Made by a program: the position numbers and the translations under genes
Assembly (NCBI GenBank): GCA_965116165.1
Contig: OZ220484.1
Location: 1,674,001-1,738,000 of the forward strand
Length of the DNA stretch: 64,000 bases
DNA from: Azophilus sp965116165
Lineage (GTDB): Bacteria > Pseudomonadota > Gammaproteobacteria > Pseudomonadales > Azotimanducaceae
Direction: 5' to 3'
Shown here: positions 1 through 8,490 of the stretch, piece after piece
Layout of the letters: each line of letters starts with the position of its first letter
Numbering within the stretch: the stretch's first letter is position 1
Notes under the pieces: generated by a model
What the model saw: the letters and a program-made list of their open reading frames with translations, nothing else
What the model was told of the DNA's origin: nothing
Databases searched by the model: none

Positions 1-2
1 GT

Positions 3-314
3 GAGGACGCAGGGCCGGTTTTGGTGGGATGCGTGTTGCCACGCCGTCAGGAAGTCTGCGACGCCCATTCCCGGGCGGGTGTTCGCGCGGCGGGGTTGCC
101 CGCCACCTACCCCATTGACGAACGCGGCGAAATTGTTCCTTGGGACGTCTGCCAACCCATTGGCAATCGAGTAAAACAGGCGGGATTACGTGGCGTTCTC
201 ACCCGCTCGGCGCAATCCCGCCATGGCGAGCGCGAATTGGCCTGGTTCCCAGCCTCAACAAGAAGCCGAGCTCGACGGCAGCGGACGCTGGAGTTTGTCG
301 AATGGTATTACTGA
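3..314 (+). pseudogene. RES-domain protein, C-terminal part (cut by window edge)
   Basis: The frame is open from the left edge of the window and ends at a stop at 314. The tail (GERELAWFPAS, then SRARRQRTLEF and EWYY) resembles the end of RES-domain proteins, NAD+-degrading toxins that usually pair with a Xre/MbcA-type antitoxin. Only about 100 residues lie in the window, so the Arg/Glu/Ser active site cannot be judged. No antitoxin follows downstream; one would normally precede the toxin and so lie outside the window. Family assignment rests on the tail alone and is moderate. Confidence 0.45.
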
Positions 315-544
315 AACATTCCGACAGTTCTGCCCTTATGTGCTCTGCAAATCACCGTCATATCATCGTGCTCCAGCTCGTCCAAGCTTCTGGGCACAGA
401 TGTACCTGTGTCCACACAGGCCTCTTACGGGATGTGCCGTCCTTGTCAAAACCTGCTATCGCCTCTCGCTCATTGATCTCGGCACTCACAGGGCCGGGGC
501 ACAAGCACTGCCACCCATGAGGCGCGAGCATGTTATCTTGCGAA
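315..544. other. Gene-free stretch
   Basis: I see no convincing coding region, RNA gene or repeat between the RES remnant and the promoter-like element in front of the SnoaL gene. Several frames stay open on both strands, but none gives a recognisable protein. Confidence 0.5.
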
Positions 545-577
545 CGACATAACATCACAAATATTATGTTTTGCGTC
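545..577. promoter_or_regulatory. AT-rich promoter/operator-like element before SnoaL gene
   Basis: An AT-rich block inside GC-richer sequence. Read on the minus strand it begins TGACGCAAAACATAATATTT, which resembles the promoter boxes at 2360, 13119 and 22841 (TGACrCAA, then about 12 bases, then TGTATnAT). On the plus strand TTGCGA and TATTAT lie 18 bases apart and could serve the gene at 630. Function is inferred from the resemblance. Confidence 0.3.
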
Positions 578-629
578 ATTTGCTCTTTGGCTGAAGTTCT
601 TTTTATTACATGCGTGAGGTTTATCTTTG

Positions 630-1031
630 ATGGAAACCGAAGAGAGCAAAAATCTCGTACGAACATTTATTGATAATCTTTCCACTGGCAACGCTCGGGC
701 GGCTTTGGACGCTTTTGCCGAAGATGGCAGTTGGTGGGTGTCAGGGGATCTGCCCACTTCGGGTAAATTTGTCGGCAAGCAAGCTATTTTTGAAAACTTT
801 TTTGCTGGGGCTGCTCAGCGAGTTGAGCCGTCGAGCATGTCTTTCGAATTAAAAAAGCTAATCGGCGAGGGTGACTGTGTTGCGGTGGAGTGGACTCTCC
901 GGTTTAAGACGCTTGCCGGGCGCGACTATAAGAATGACTACAATCTTATTTTTGAGCTTAAAGATGGCAAGATCCAGGCGATTAGAGAGTATATGGATAC
1001 CCTCTATGCCCATGAAGTACTGCATAGTTGA
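630..1031 (+). CDS. SnoaL-like (NTF2-fold) protein
   Basis: A 133-residue protein of usual SnoaL-like length. It opens with an amphipathic helix (VRTFIDNLSTGNARAALDAF) and the typical EDGSWWVSGD strand, and ends in LKDGKIQAIREYMDT, the usual closing strand of the cone-shaped NTF2 fold. This fold serves steroid isomerases, small hydrolases and non-catalytic subunits, so no substrate can be assigned. I chose ATG 630 over the in-frame TTG just before it because GAGG (616-619) lies about ten bases upstream. It stands alone between remnants. The surrounding catabolic genes suggest a role in turnover of a cyclic substrate, which is inference. Confidence 0.75.
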   Translation: METEESKNLVRTFIDNLSTGNARAALDAFAEDGSWWVSGDLPTSGKFVGKQAIFENFFAGAAQRVEPSSMSFELKKLIGEGDCVAVEWTLRFKTLAGRDYKNDYNLIFELKDGKIQAIREYMDTLYAHEVLHS

Positions 1032-1067
1032 ATCAGAGGGAGACGCACAAAGAAAGATGGGGTGTGA

Positions 1068-1187
1068 CTGACCACCGAAGAAACGCGGAAATTTCTTGAG
1101 AAAGGCCACACGGCAATTCTGACGACACTGCGCCGTGACGGCTTTGGTCTAGCGAACTCTATGTACCAGAAGCACTACGAGGCCATC
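1068..1187 (+). pseudogene. PNPOx/F420-type flavin-fold protein, deleted remnant
   Basis: The reading frame starting LTTEETRKFLEKG and continuing HTAILTTLRRDGF is clearly the N-terminus of a pyridoxamine-phosphate-oxidase-like protein, close to the better preserved gene at 8491-8953. After DGF it jumps to MYQKHYEAI, which matches the C-terminal QKHY region of that other gene. The middle of the gene therefore seems to be deleted. No start codon is present (a stop lies directly upstream), and from about 1186 the sequence becomes the antisense of another remnant. Confidence 0.5.
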
Positions 1188-1407
1188 ACCCGTATAACTC
1201 GGCTGCGTAATCGTAGCACTCCCACATCTTTAGTATTTCAAGTCGTCGAGGCGTGAGGATGGCAAGCAGCATTGAGATATCCCCATAGTTCAGATGAACT
1301 TCCGGTTCTTTGAGTTCGCCCTAGTCGGCACGATACTAGGCGTCTTTGAAACGCTCGAACCCTCGGTCGGAAGATTCCATTCCTATATGAATTCGCTTCT
1401 TATTCAT
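1186..1407 (-). pseudogene. Winged-helix antitoxin-like protein with two nonsense codons
   Basis: Starting at ATG 1407, the frame reads MNKKRIHIGMESSDRGFERF, then two amber codons, then GELKEPEVHLNYGDISMLLA and ILTPRRLEILKMW. This matches the beginning of small MarR-like DNA-binding proteins (HVO_A0114 type) that are often the antitoxin of a two-gene module. Both stops replace residues within an otherwise conserved stretch, so the gene is dead. Just upstream, overlapping its start, is the tail of another small acidic protein (SFVDQLIEDFRADIEELRG), perhaps its lost partner. Family naming is from memory of the motif. Confidence 0.45.
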
Positions 1408-1490
1408 TGTCGTCACCTCTCAGTTCTTCAATATCAGCCCTGAAATCTTCGATCAGCTGGTCAACAAATGAATCCAAGTTTCAGTCGATC

Positions 1491-2327
1491 TTACTTTTTC
1501 GAAGTGTAATCACCGAAGGCCGCATCGCGTTCGGTAAAGGATGCTTTGACATCCTTGCGCAGCGACGCGATTTGCGCTTGGCAGCTTTCAGTGTTTCTAG
1601 CCAGTGCGTTCATTTCCGCACCCATACGGATGCCGGTTCGAATGCCCATGATTTCCATCTGCTTGTGTAATGCTCGTTTGTTCATCTGTTGTACGTCGAT
1701 GGGAACCTTCGCAACCCGCTCAGCCATGTGCAGCACGGCATCGTCGAGCTCATCGGCGGGGAACGCGCGGTTGGCGAGCCCACCCTCGACAGCTTCCACG
1801 CCCGAAATGGAATCGCCGGTCAGCATCATCTCCGAGGCGCGCCGCATACCCAAAAGCCAAGGGAAGATTTGAAGGTTCGGCGGAGTCCCATTGCGGACTA
1901 TCGGATAGCCTATCATCGCGTCTTCGGCGACATACACGAGATCACTACCGGCGGCCAGTTCGCCCGCACCGGCGATGCAGAAGCCGTGCACCTGACAAAT
2001 AATCGGTTTGCACAAGTCCCACATTCGGATGCAGCTTTCAACAAGGTGTCTTGGCCAATTGCCGAGTCCACCTGCTGTGTGAAACGGCTGGCCCTGTGCG
2101 TTGAGATTCGTTGCGCCTTCATAGAGGTCGTAGCCCGTCGAGAAGCCCGGACCCGCACCGCGAATGATCGTGACGCGAACCGAATCGTCGACATCTCCGG
2201 TTTCCAGGGCATGGAACATTTCCCGTCGCAATTCATTGGTGAGTGCATTGCGCTTTTCAACGTAGTTGAGCGTTATGCGTTGAACGTGCTCTCTGGGACG
2301 ATCGACGATTATTTTTGAGTACTCCAT
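1491..2327 (-). CDS. Enoyl-CoA hydratase/isomerase family protein
   Basis: A 278-residue crotonase-fold protein, normal in length. The oxyanion-hole segments are visible: KRNALT near residue 25, GAGPGFSTGYDL near 57, and HGFCIAGAGELAAGSDL in the middle. The glutamate corresponding to the first catalytic acid of enoyl-CoA hydratase is present (GAGELA). At the usual position of the second the sequence is GYPIVRNGTPP, without an acid, so classical hydration is doubtful and an isomerase, hydrolase or other crotonase reaction is possible. ATG 2327 has GAGGAAA just upstream. It is divergent from the SDR at 2437, and the gap holds a promoter-like element. Cytoplasmic CoA-ester catabolism is inferred. 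Confidence 0.85.
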   Translation of the reverse strand: MEYSKIIVDRPREHVQRITLNYVEKRNALTNELRREMFHALETGDVDDSVRVTIIRGAGPGFSTGYDLYEGATNLNAQGQPFHTAGGLGNWPRHLVESCIRMWDLCKPIICQVHGFCIAGAGELAAGSDLVYVAEDAMIGYPIVRNGTPPNLQIFPWLLGMRRASEMMLTGDSISGVEAVEGGLANRAFPADELDDAVLHMAERVAKVPIDVQQMNKRALHKQMEIMGIRTGIRMGAEMNALARNTESCQAQIASLRKDVKASFTERDAAFGDYTSKK

Positions 2328-2359
2328 GGAATTTCCTCGGACTAGTGGTTTTTGGCATC

Positions 2360-2387
2360 ATGACACAAATTATGGTATTTGTATACA
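2360..2387 (+). promoter_or_regulatory. Sigma-70-like promoter for the SDR operon
   Basis: ATGACA (2360-2365) and TATACA (2382-2387) are separated by 16 bases, and the first box is followed by CAA. The same layout recurs in front of both acyl-CoA synthetase loci at 13119-13146 and 22841-22868, which suggests a shared promoter or operator design. Confidence 0.45.
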
Positions 2388-2436
2388 ATTCTATTGCAAC
2401 TCAGTTTTCCTGAATTAATTTGAGGATACACACACT

Positions 2437-3384
2437 ATGGCTGACCGACTCGAAGGCAAAAGTATCGCGATCACCGGGGCCGGACGCGGCATCGGCCGCG
2501 CACTCGCGCTCCAGTTCGCCGGCGAAGGCGCACGGATCGTCGTTGCTGACTTGGGTGTCGATGGAGAAGGCGGCGGAGCAGCCTCGAAAGCCCCCGCCGC
2601 CGACGTCGTCGCTGATATCCGTGAGAACGGCGGTGAGGCCGTCGCAGTCTACGACGATGTTGCGACGATCCATGGCGGCGAGAACGTGGTTCGGGCAGCC
2701 GTCGCGAGCTTTGGGCACCTCGATGGGCTCGTCTGCAACGCAGGCGTCATGGCTCCGGAGAAACCACTTTGGGATTTATCCGAAGACGAATGGGATAGGG
2801 TACTGCGGATAAATCTCAGGGGGCATTTCTGCCCGGTTAGGGCCGCAATCCCCGTGATGCGCAAGCAAGGCGGCGGTCGACTCGTCTACTTCGCTTCGTC
2901 AGCGGCGATCGCGGCCGACCATGGCAGCATTGAAAACGAGGACACCAGCGCATATGGCGCCTCGAAAGCAGGTGTGCTCGGGTTGATGTGGAATACCGCG
3001 AGACTGCTCTTCCAGCACGGCATCACATCGAACGCAATCATGCCTGGCGCGGCCACGCGTCTGATCGATATCAGGCTTCCCGACACGGAACAGGCAGCTG
3101 CATTCCACAGCGACAACGCACTCGGCACTTGGCGCGACCCGAAACACATCGCGCCCGTTGTCGCGTATCTCTTGAGCGACGCCGCTGTGCATGTGAACGG
3201 CCAACTCTTCGGAGTGATGGGCGGCCGACTCGCGCACTACAGCCCGGTCGAACCTGACTATGTGATCAGTGCCAAGGAAGACATCGGCTTTTCAATGGAC
3301 GAGCTCTTCCGCCGCTTTCCTGAGGAATTCGGGACTGATATCAACTACAAACCGGCAATGTTTCCACCACCAGTTAGCAAATAG
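2437..3384 (+). CDS. Short-chain dehydrogenase/reductase
   Basis: A 315-residue SDR, slightly longer than the classical 250. The NAD(P)-binding motif TGAGRGIG is at residues 13-20, preceded by a typical first beta strand. CNAGVMAP gives the NAG motif, FASSAA carries the catalytic serine, and YGASK is the YxxxK catalytic pair. An Asp (VADLG) ends the second strand, which in this superfamily usually favours NAD(H). The C-terminal extension of about 60 residues resembles SDRs of the multifunctional-protein (MFE-2, hydroxyacyl-CoA) type. It is the first gene of an operon with 3396 and 4706; the next start follows within 12 bases. Confidence 0.88.
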   Translation: MADRLEGKSIAITGAGRGIGRALALQFAGEGARIVVADLGVDGEGGGAASKAPAADVVADIRENGGEAVAVYDDVATIHGGENVVRAAVASFGHLDGLVCNAGVMAPEKPLWDLSEDEWDRVLRINLRGHFCPVRAAIPVMRKQGGGRLVYFASSAAIAADHGSIENEDTSAYGASKAGVLGLMWNTARLLFQHGITSNAIMPGAATRLIDIRLPDTEQAAAFHSDNALGTWRDPKHIAPVVAYLLSDAAVHVNGQLFGVMGGRLAHYSPVEPDYVISAKEDIGFSMDELFRRFPEEFGTDINYKPAMFPPPVSK

Positions 3385-3395
3385 GGGGTCTGTTG

Positions 3396-4676
3396 ATGAC
3401 CGGTAGTGATCGAGAATCTCGTGCAATGGAAATCTGGGAGAGAATTTACAAACACCTGCGCGACGAAGTCGACGAAGTAGTGTTTCGCCCATGGCTTTCG
3501 CCTCTGACCTTTGTAGAGTCATACGATGACGTTGTACGCCTCGCGCTGCCGTCGCGCTTCAGGCGAGATTGGGTGGCGAATACTTACGAGGAGTACATCC
3601 TTGCCAAGTGGCGCGAGGAAGATGACAACATCACCAAGATGGAATTTGTCGTCCAGCCGCAGTCGCACCGGGCTCCCACGCGAGATGGACAGGATAACAA
3701 GCGCGCAGCCGCAGCAAGCGCGCAGGCTGTTGACCGCGTACAAAAGAACCAGCGCAGGGAATCATCGGTCAATAATCTGCGCGCGAGGGAACGCGAAGAG
3801 AAGCAACCGGAACCGGAACCCGTGCGACAGCAACTAGGCAAGGTCGGCGTGTGGAGCCGTTCGCCCTACTTCTTTGAATCACGGCAAGCGACGGACCTAG
3901 CGGTCGCGGCCGAAGAACTCGGCTACTCGGCATTGTGGATTCCCGGGTTTGATGGAGGACACATTTTCGAACGGTGTGGCATGGCACTGGAGGTTACGTC
4001 AAGGCTGACTGTCGCAACCGGCATCCTCAATATCTGGCGTCACGAGCCTGGGGACGTCGCACGCGCCGTAGCCAGGCTTCGTGCCGATAACGGCGGCCGG
4101 TTCCTACTTGGGCTGGGTGGCAGCCATAAATTTCTCATCGGCGACGCATACGACAAAATCTCTCCACTGGCAAAGATGCGTAACTACCTCGACGAACTCG
4201 ACGGTGAGGGACTACCGCCGGAGGATCGCTTGCTGGGTGCGCTTGGTCCCAAGATGCTGGCATTGAGCGCGGAGCGTACCCTTGGCACCCACCCCTGCTT
4301 CATCCCACCGGACTTCACCGCCGCCGCGCGAGAGGTGCTCGGTGAGGAACCCTTACTCATGCCAGAGGTGACGGTGATCCTGGAAAGCAACCCCACCAAG
4401 GCTCGAGCCTACGCCCGAAAGTTTGCCAGTTTATATTTCAAGGGTCCGAACTACGCCAACATGCTGCGCCGTTTCGGTTTCACCGATGAAGATTTCGCGG
4501 ATTATGGCAGCGATCGCCTCATCGATGCCGTCGTCGCCTGGGGTGACCCCGAAACCATCGCGGCTCGAGTACGCGCCCATCTCGACGCCGGCGCAGACCA
4601 CGTGGCTATTCAGTCGCGGGGACACAAGCCCGAAGTCGATGTCTGGCGCGAGCTTGCACCTCGGCTACTGGGTTGA
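3396..4676 (+). CDS. DnaA N-terminal-like domain fused to LLM F420-type oxidoreductase
   Basis: One uninterrupted 426-residue frame. Residues about 10-90 match the N-terminal domain of replication initiator DnaA, in alphaproteobacterial style (EIWERIYKHLRDEV, VVFRPWLSPLTF, LALPSRFRRDWV). Residues about 91-147 form a charged, Arg/Glu/Pro-rich linker. From LGKVGVWSRSPY (about 148) to the end is a full-length luciferase-like monooxygenase of the MSMEG_4141 (TIGR03620) type, with FLLGLGGSHKFL and GADHVAIQSRG. ATG 3396 lies behind AGGGGG, directly after the SDR stop. An in-frame GTG at 3822 could start the enzyme alone, but has only a weak ribosome site. I know of no role for DnaA-N on such an enzyme. 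It could be a real fusion or a deletion chimera. Confidence 0.8.
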   Translation: MTGSDRESRAMEIWERIYKHLRDEVDEVVFRPWLSPLTFVESYDDVVRLALPSRFRRDWVANTYEEYILAKWREEDDNITKMEFVVQPQSHRAPTRDGQDNKRAAAASAQAVDRVQKNQRRESSVNNLRAREREEKQPEPEPVRQQLGKVGVWSRSPYFFESRQATDLAVAAEELGYSALWIPGFDGGHIFERCGMALEVTSRLTVATGILNIWRHEPGDVARAVARLRADNGGRFLLGLGGSHKFLIGDAYDKISPLAKMRNYLDELDGEGLPPEDRLLGALGPKMLALSAERTLGTHPCFIPPDFTAAAREVLGEEPLLMPEVTVILESNPTKARAYARKFASLYFKGPNYANMLRRFGFTDEDFADYGSDRLIDAVVAWGDPETIAARVRAHLDAGADHVAIQSRGHKPEVDVWRELAPRLLG

Positions 4677-4705
4677 TCTAGATCAGCCGCTTAGGGAGAA
4701 CGATC

Positions 4706-5515
4706 ATGAGCAAACTCAATAACAAAGTAAGCATTGTCATCGGCTCGGCGACGGGGATCGGTGCCTCGACGGCGCGAATGATGGCAGCGGAAGGATCCAG
4801 GGTCGTGTTGGCTGATTTGAATCTCGACGGTGCAGCGGAAGTGGCTGCTGAGATTCAGCAGGCCGGCGGGGAGGCACTTGCAATTAAAGCGGACATTGCC
4901 GATGAAACGGATGTCCGTCAGATGGTGACGCAGACTCTGGAAACCTTCGGAGCAATCAACATCCTCGTCAACAATGCCGCTGCACTAGGACCGGATGTTA
5001 TCGGGCGCGATAGTCAAACGGACGCGGCATCGCTGGACCTTGATATTTGGGATCGGACGATGGCGGTTAATCTCCGAGGATATCTACTGAGCATGAAACA
5101 CGTCATACCCGAAATGTTGAAGCTTGGAGGAGGATCCATAGTCAACACGTCCTCTATCTCCAGCATTGCCGCGGAGCCCGTACGTGGCGCCTACGCGGTG
5201 TCAAAAGCCGGTGTGAATCAACTAACTAAACACATCGCGACGGCCTACGGTAAACAAGGGATTCGCTGCAACGCCGTCGCGCCCGGGTGTATTTCCACAA
5301 ACGAGATGACTGAAAAGATGTACCAAGCGTTCATTCCTCTGTTATTAACATCCGATCTCGGGTCTACGGAGAATATTGCGCGCGTTATCGTTTTTCTTGC
5401 CTCCGGTGACTCTGCATTCGTTACCGGCCAAGTCATTCAGGCAGACGGTGGCATGCTATCCCGTTTCCCGCTTTCCGTTCGTGCCCTTGGAAGAGCGCAA
5501 GACGGTGGCTCCTAA
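4706..5515 (+). CDS. Short-chain dehydrogenase/reductase
   Basis: A 269-residue classical SDR. The dinucleotide motif reads GSATGIG (residues 13-19), where the usual first Thr-Gly is replaced by Ile-Gly. NNAA stands in place of NNAG, NTSSISS carries the catalytic serine and YAVSK the Tyr/Lys pair. VTGQVIQADGG near the end is the usual substrate-loop/closing strand. AGGGAG sits eight bases before ATG. It follows the fusion gene by about 30 bases and closes the plus-strand operon. A role as alcohol or hydroxyacyl dehydrogenase in the same pathway is inferred from position. Confidence 0.88.
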   Translation: MSKLNNKVSIVIGSATGIGASTARMMAAEGSRVVLADLNLDGAAEVAAEIQQAGGEALAIKADIADETDVRQMVTQTLETFGAINILVNNAAALGPDVIGRDSQTDAASLDLDIWDRTMAVNLRGYLLSMKHVIPEMLKLGGGSIVNTSSISSIAAEPVRGAYAVSKAGVNQLTKHIATAYGKQGIRCNAVAPGCISTNEMTEKMYQAFIPLLLTSDLGSTENIARVIVFLASGDSAFVTGQVIQADGGMLSRFPLSVRALGRAQDGGS

Positions 5516-5603
5516 TCGGGAGACGTTTGTGGAGTATGCCGTGTAATCTCCCAGGGCTTCTCAATCCGCAACAAGTGCCACTCTTTTTTTGCCACGGGCG
5601 CTT

Positions 5604-7280
5604 TCAGCCGCGGGCGCTCTCGCGCAGCGCTTTTTTGTCGACCTTGCCCACTGCAGTCAACGGGATGGCATCAACCAAGTGGATGACCTTAGGTACCTTA
5701 TAGACCGCCATCTCAGCTCGACAGAAGTCGAGAATGTCAGCCCGAACCCTTTCCGGGTCTGACTGTTTCGCGTCGGAGGTCAACTCAACATACAGGTTGA
5801 CGATTTCGCTGCCCGGTCGATTTGCATCAGGACTTCCAATCAACGCCGAACAGGCAATGAAGTCGAGCGCGGATAGCTTGTCTTCCACCTCCACCGAAAA
5901 CACCTTGAAGCCACTCACGATGATCATGTCCTTGACACGATCCTTAAGGTATACGTAGCCCTCTTCATCCATGAAACCAACATCGCCTGAATGCATCCAG
6001 GTTCTGCCGTGCCACTCACGCAGTGAATTTTTGGTCTCATCAGGTCTATTCAGATAGCCCTTCATCAACGAAGGGCTCGAGATGATGATCTCTCCCGCTT
6101 CACCAAAGGGCATTTCCCGTGTTCCCGTTTCAACGTCAACAATGCGAACGTCGACGGCGGGAATGGGTATACCCACCGCTTCCGGCTTACACCGCTGCGG
6201 CGGGTTAACGGTGACGGTCGGCCCCCCTTCCGTCATGCCGTAGCCGTCTGAAATGACGGTACCTTGCAACATGCTTTCAATACGCTTTCGACCCTCACCG
6301 GTGATGGGCGCCGCGCCGCACATCGCGAACCGCAGATGCGAAAAATCGATCTCGGCACTTAGTGGGTGATCTCTGACCATCTGGTATAGCGTCGGCACAC
6401 CAGATAGTCGCGTCGGCGGGCACTCGATCATCTCCCGACAATAATGTTCAATATCACGCGCATCTGGAATCAGCACCATGCGTGCCCCGTACCTGAGTGC
6501 CCAGATTAGTGCTCCAGTGCCACCGATATGGGTTGGCGGTAAAGCACTGAACGCGGTTTCCGCCCCCACTTCCCACGGGCGAAATAGATGAGCGATCACA
6601 ATGTTGTACATGATGCCGCGAAGCGTGAGCATGGCGCCCTTGGGCTTACCCGTCGTGCCACCGGTGTATTGAATAAGGCAAATGTGGTCATCGGGCAGTT
6701 CAGGCTGCCGAAACTCGGGGGCTGCGCCGGCAGTGATTTCGAGAAAGCCCCCGCAGGTGACTGCCTCCAGTAGCGGCTTTTCCAAGTCTTTTGGTTGCCT
6801 TAAATCATCGGCTCCCGTGACGATCACCGCCGTCACACAGGCCGGAAGAGGACTCTGCGCACCTAGGGTAGATTTCACTAGGCTATCCAGAGAAATCAAA
6901 ACTTTGACTCCGGCATCTTCCAGCTGGCTCGCCATCTCGGCGGGCGCCAGCAGCGGCGACACGCCTGAAGCCGTCGCACCAAGTTTAAATAGCGCAAGCA
7001 AGGCAACACTATATTGCGGAATATTGGGTAAATGCAGACCCACCACATCACCCAGACCAACGCCTAAGTCGGCCAGCGCATTGGCCAGGCGATTGGATAA
7101 CTCGTTCAATTCGCGGAAGCTGATCTCGCGCTCGAAATACCTTAAGGCACATTGGTCGCCAATGGTCTCTGCGTATTGCTCCACAAACGTACCGAGTGGC
7201 CTGTTGTCAAATGCCGGCGGCTCGACGCCCAGCTCTTCATGAATGGCCAGCCAAGGGCCAGGCTTAAGTTGATCACTCAC
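5604..7280 (-). CDS. Acyl-CoA synthetase (AMP-forming)
   Basis: A 558-residue ANL-family ligase that activates a carboxylic acid to its CoA thioester through an acyl-adenylate. Motifs in order: YTGGTTGKPKG (P-loop-like AMP motif), DGYGMTEGGP (A5), YLNRPDETKNS, MHSGDVGFMDEEGYVYLKDR (A7-A8), and the catalytic lysine in AVGKVDKKALRE at the C-terminus. I chose GTG 7280 because AGGAGG lies six bases upstream and the paralogue at 21026-22720 starts at the equivalent codon (SDQLxPGPW). The LLM gene at 7311-8378 lies 30 bases upstream in the same direction. A third, deleted copy is at 12671-13010. The substrate is unknown. Confidence 0.92.
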   Translation of the reverse strand: MSDQLKPGPWLAIHEELGVEPPAFDNRPLGTFVEQYAETIGDQCALRYFEREISFRELNELSNRLANALADLGVGLGDVVGLHLPNIPQYSVALLALFKLGATASGVSPLLAPAEMASQLEDAGVKVLISLDSLVKSTLGAQSPLPACVTAVIVTGADDLRQPKDLEKPLLEAVTCGGFLEITAGAAPEFRQPELPDDHICLIQYTGGTTGKPKGAMLTLRGIMYNIVIAHLFRPWEVGAETAFSALPPTHIGGTGALIWALRYGARMVLIPDARDIEHYCREMIECPPTRLSGVPTLYQMVRDHPLSAEIDFSHLRFAMCGAAPITGEGRKRIESMLQGTVISDGYGMTEGGPTVTVNPPQRCKPEAVGIPIPAVDVRIVDVETGTREMPFGEAGEIIISSPSLMKGYLNRPDETKNSLREWHGRTWMHSGDVGFMDEEGYVYLKDRVKDMIIVSGFKVFSVEVEDKLSALDFIACSALIGSPDANRPGSEIVNLYVELTSDAKQSDPERVRADILDFCRAEMAVYKVPKVIHLVDAIPLTAVGKVDKKALRESARG

Positions 7281-7310
7281 TGCATTCCTCCTCATTCCCG
7301 GGACTGTTCA

Positions 7311-8378
7311 CTATCTCGAGACTGTCCGTGTTTGCGGCAACACAGCTCGCTCAACAAGCTTGAACAGCCCCGGCTGTGCATTTCCTGCTCGTAACGGCAT
7401 CATGACGACTATGCGATCAAAGCCCAGATCCGCTGTCTGGCGCAGTTTTTTGACGCAGGTATCGACGTTACCCACCACGGCATTGTTTCTGATGAACGTT
7501 TCAGTGAGTGCATCTGTCTGGGGTCCATAATTGCCGTGATGGGTCATATCGTAAACCTGCGCCACACGGGAAATGACATCCTCTTCGCCTGGCATCAAGG
7601 GGCATTGCTGGTTTCTTTGAAAAGCCATGATGTGTGCATGCATGGCGACTTCCGGCGCTGCCAGTTCACAGGCCCTACTTAAGTCATCGTGAACGGCCAG
7701 GCTTACATAGGCAGTGAGCCCAGGTGCCTTACGCCCGTCGGGCGTTTGCGATCTTATCGTCTCGGCCGCCCATGCAAGCTTGTCCGGATCTGCGCCGACC
7801 GAAACGCTGACCCTGTCCCCGTGGGCCGCACCAATAGCCATAACCTTCGGGCCGGTCGCCGCAACTTCGAGTACCGCTGGAGCGATGGATGGGTTGAGCC
7901 ATTCCAACCGACTTTTCTCCGGGCGAACACCAGTGCGAATGGACTGATAAGCGGTAGCGTCCTCAATCATTGCATTGAAGTCGGTGACATCGACACCCTC
8001 GCCGGACAGGTATTGCCCGATCTGACGGACCTGTTTTTCGAATTCCTTCAATGTTGCAGGACCGGCACCTAGATAAGCCAGTGACGAGTTCCCTCGCCCC
8101 AGACCCAGAACCGCCCGACCGTCAGATAGCTCCTGCAGGCTCGCGATGGAAGCCGCGGTAACTGCTGGATGGCGTGTGATGCTGTTGCTGACACCGATGC
8201 CGAGCCCCAGCTGTGTTGTTGAAGTGGCCGCTGCGGAGAGAGCAACATAGGGGTCACAAAGCAGGCTCTGTGAATCGAAAACCATAACACCGCTCCACCC
8301 GGCCGCCTCAAGCCGAGTGGCTCTCGAGGCAGCCCGTGAAGCTGGGTGCAATCCCCATTGAATCCAGATTTCAGCCAA
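7311..8378 (-). CDS. LLM-class F420-type oxidoreductase
   Basis: A 355-residue protein with the TIM-barrel signature of bacterial luciferase-like/F420-dependent enzymes: GWSGVMVFDSQ, LGLGIGVSNSITRHP, DGRAVLGLGRGNSSLAYLG, and the closing GFDRIVVMMP. It probably oxidises or reduces an alcohol or thioester intermediate with a flavin or deazaflavin cofactor. It lies directly upstream of and co-directional with the acyl-CoA synthetase, so the two are likely one transcript. Whether the organism makes F420 cannot be seen here; FMN is possible. Confidence 0.85.
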   Translation of the reverse strand: MAEIWIQWGLHPASRAASRATRLEAAGWSGVMVFDSQSLLCDPYVALSAAATSTTQLGLGIGVSNSITRHPAVTAASIASLQELSDGRAVLGLGRGNSSLAYLGAGPATLKEFEKQVRQIGQYLSGEGVDVTDFNAMIEDATAYQSIRTGVRPEKSRLEWLNPSIAPAVLEVAATGPKVMAIGAAHGDRVSVSVGADPDKLAWAAETIRSQTPDGRKAPGLTAYVSLAVHDDLSRACELAAPEVAMHAHIMAFQRNQQCPLMPGEEDVISRVAQVYDMTHHGNYGPQTDALTETFIRNNAVVGNVDTCVKKLRQTADLGFDRIVVMMPLRAGNAQPGLFKLVERAVLPQTRTVSR

Positions 8379-8490
8379 CGCAGCTCACCAGCTCTAAGTT
8401 ACCGCAACCCCTCGACAAAACGAGGGATGACATTGACTTTTATTTTGTTTCTACATCCGTAACGCCGCCATCAACCGGCAAAACCGAGCG

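Noticed and set aside
1689..2318. 209-codon plus-strand frame over the first crotonase
   Set aside because: Antisense shadow; the crotonase motifs on the minus strand are unmistakable.
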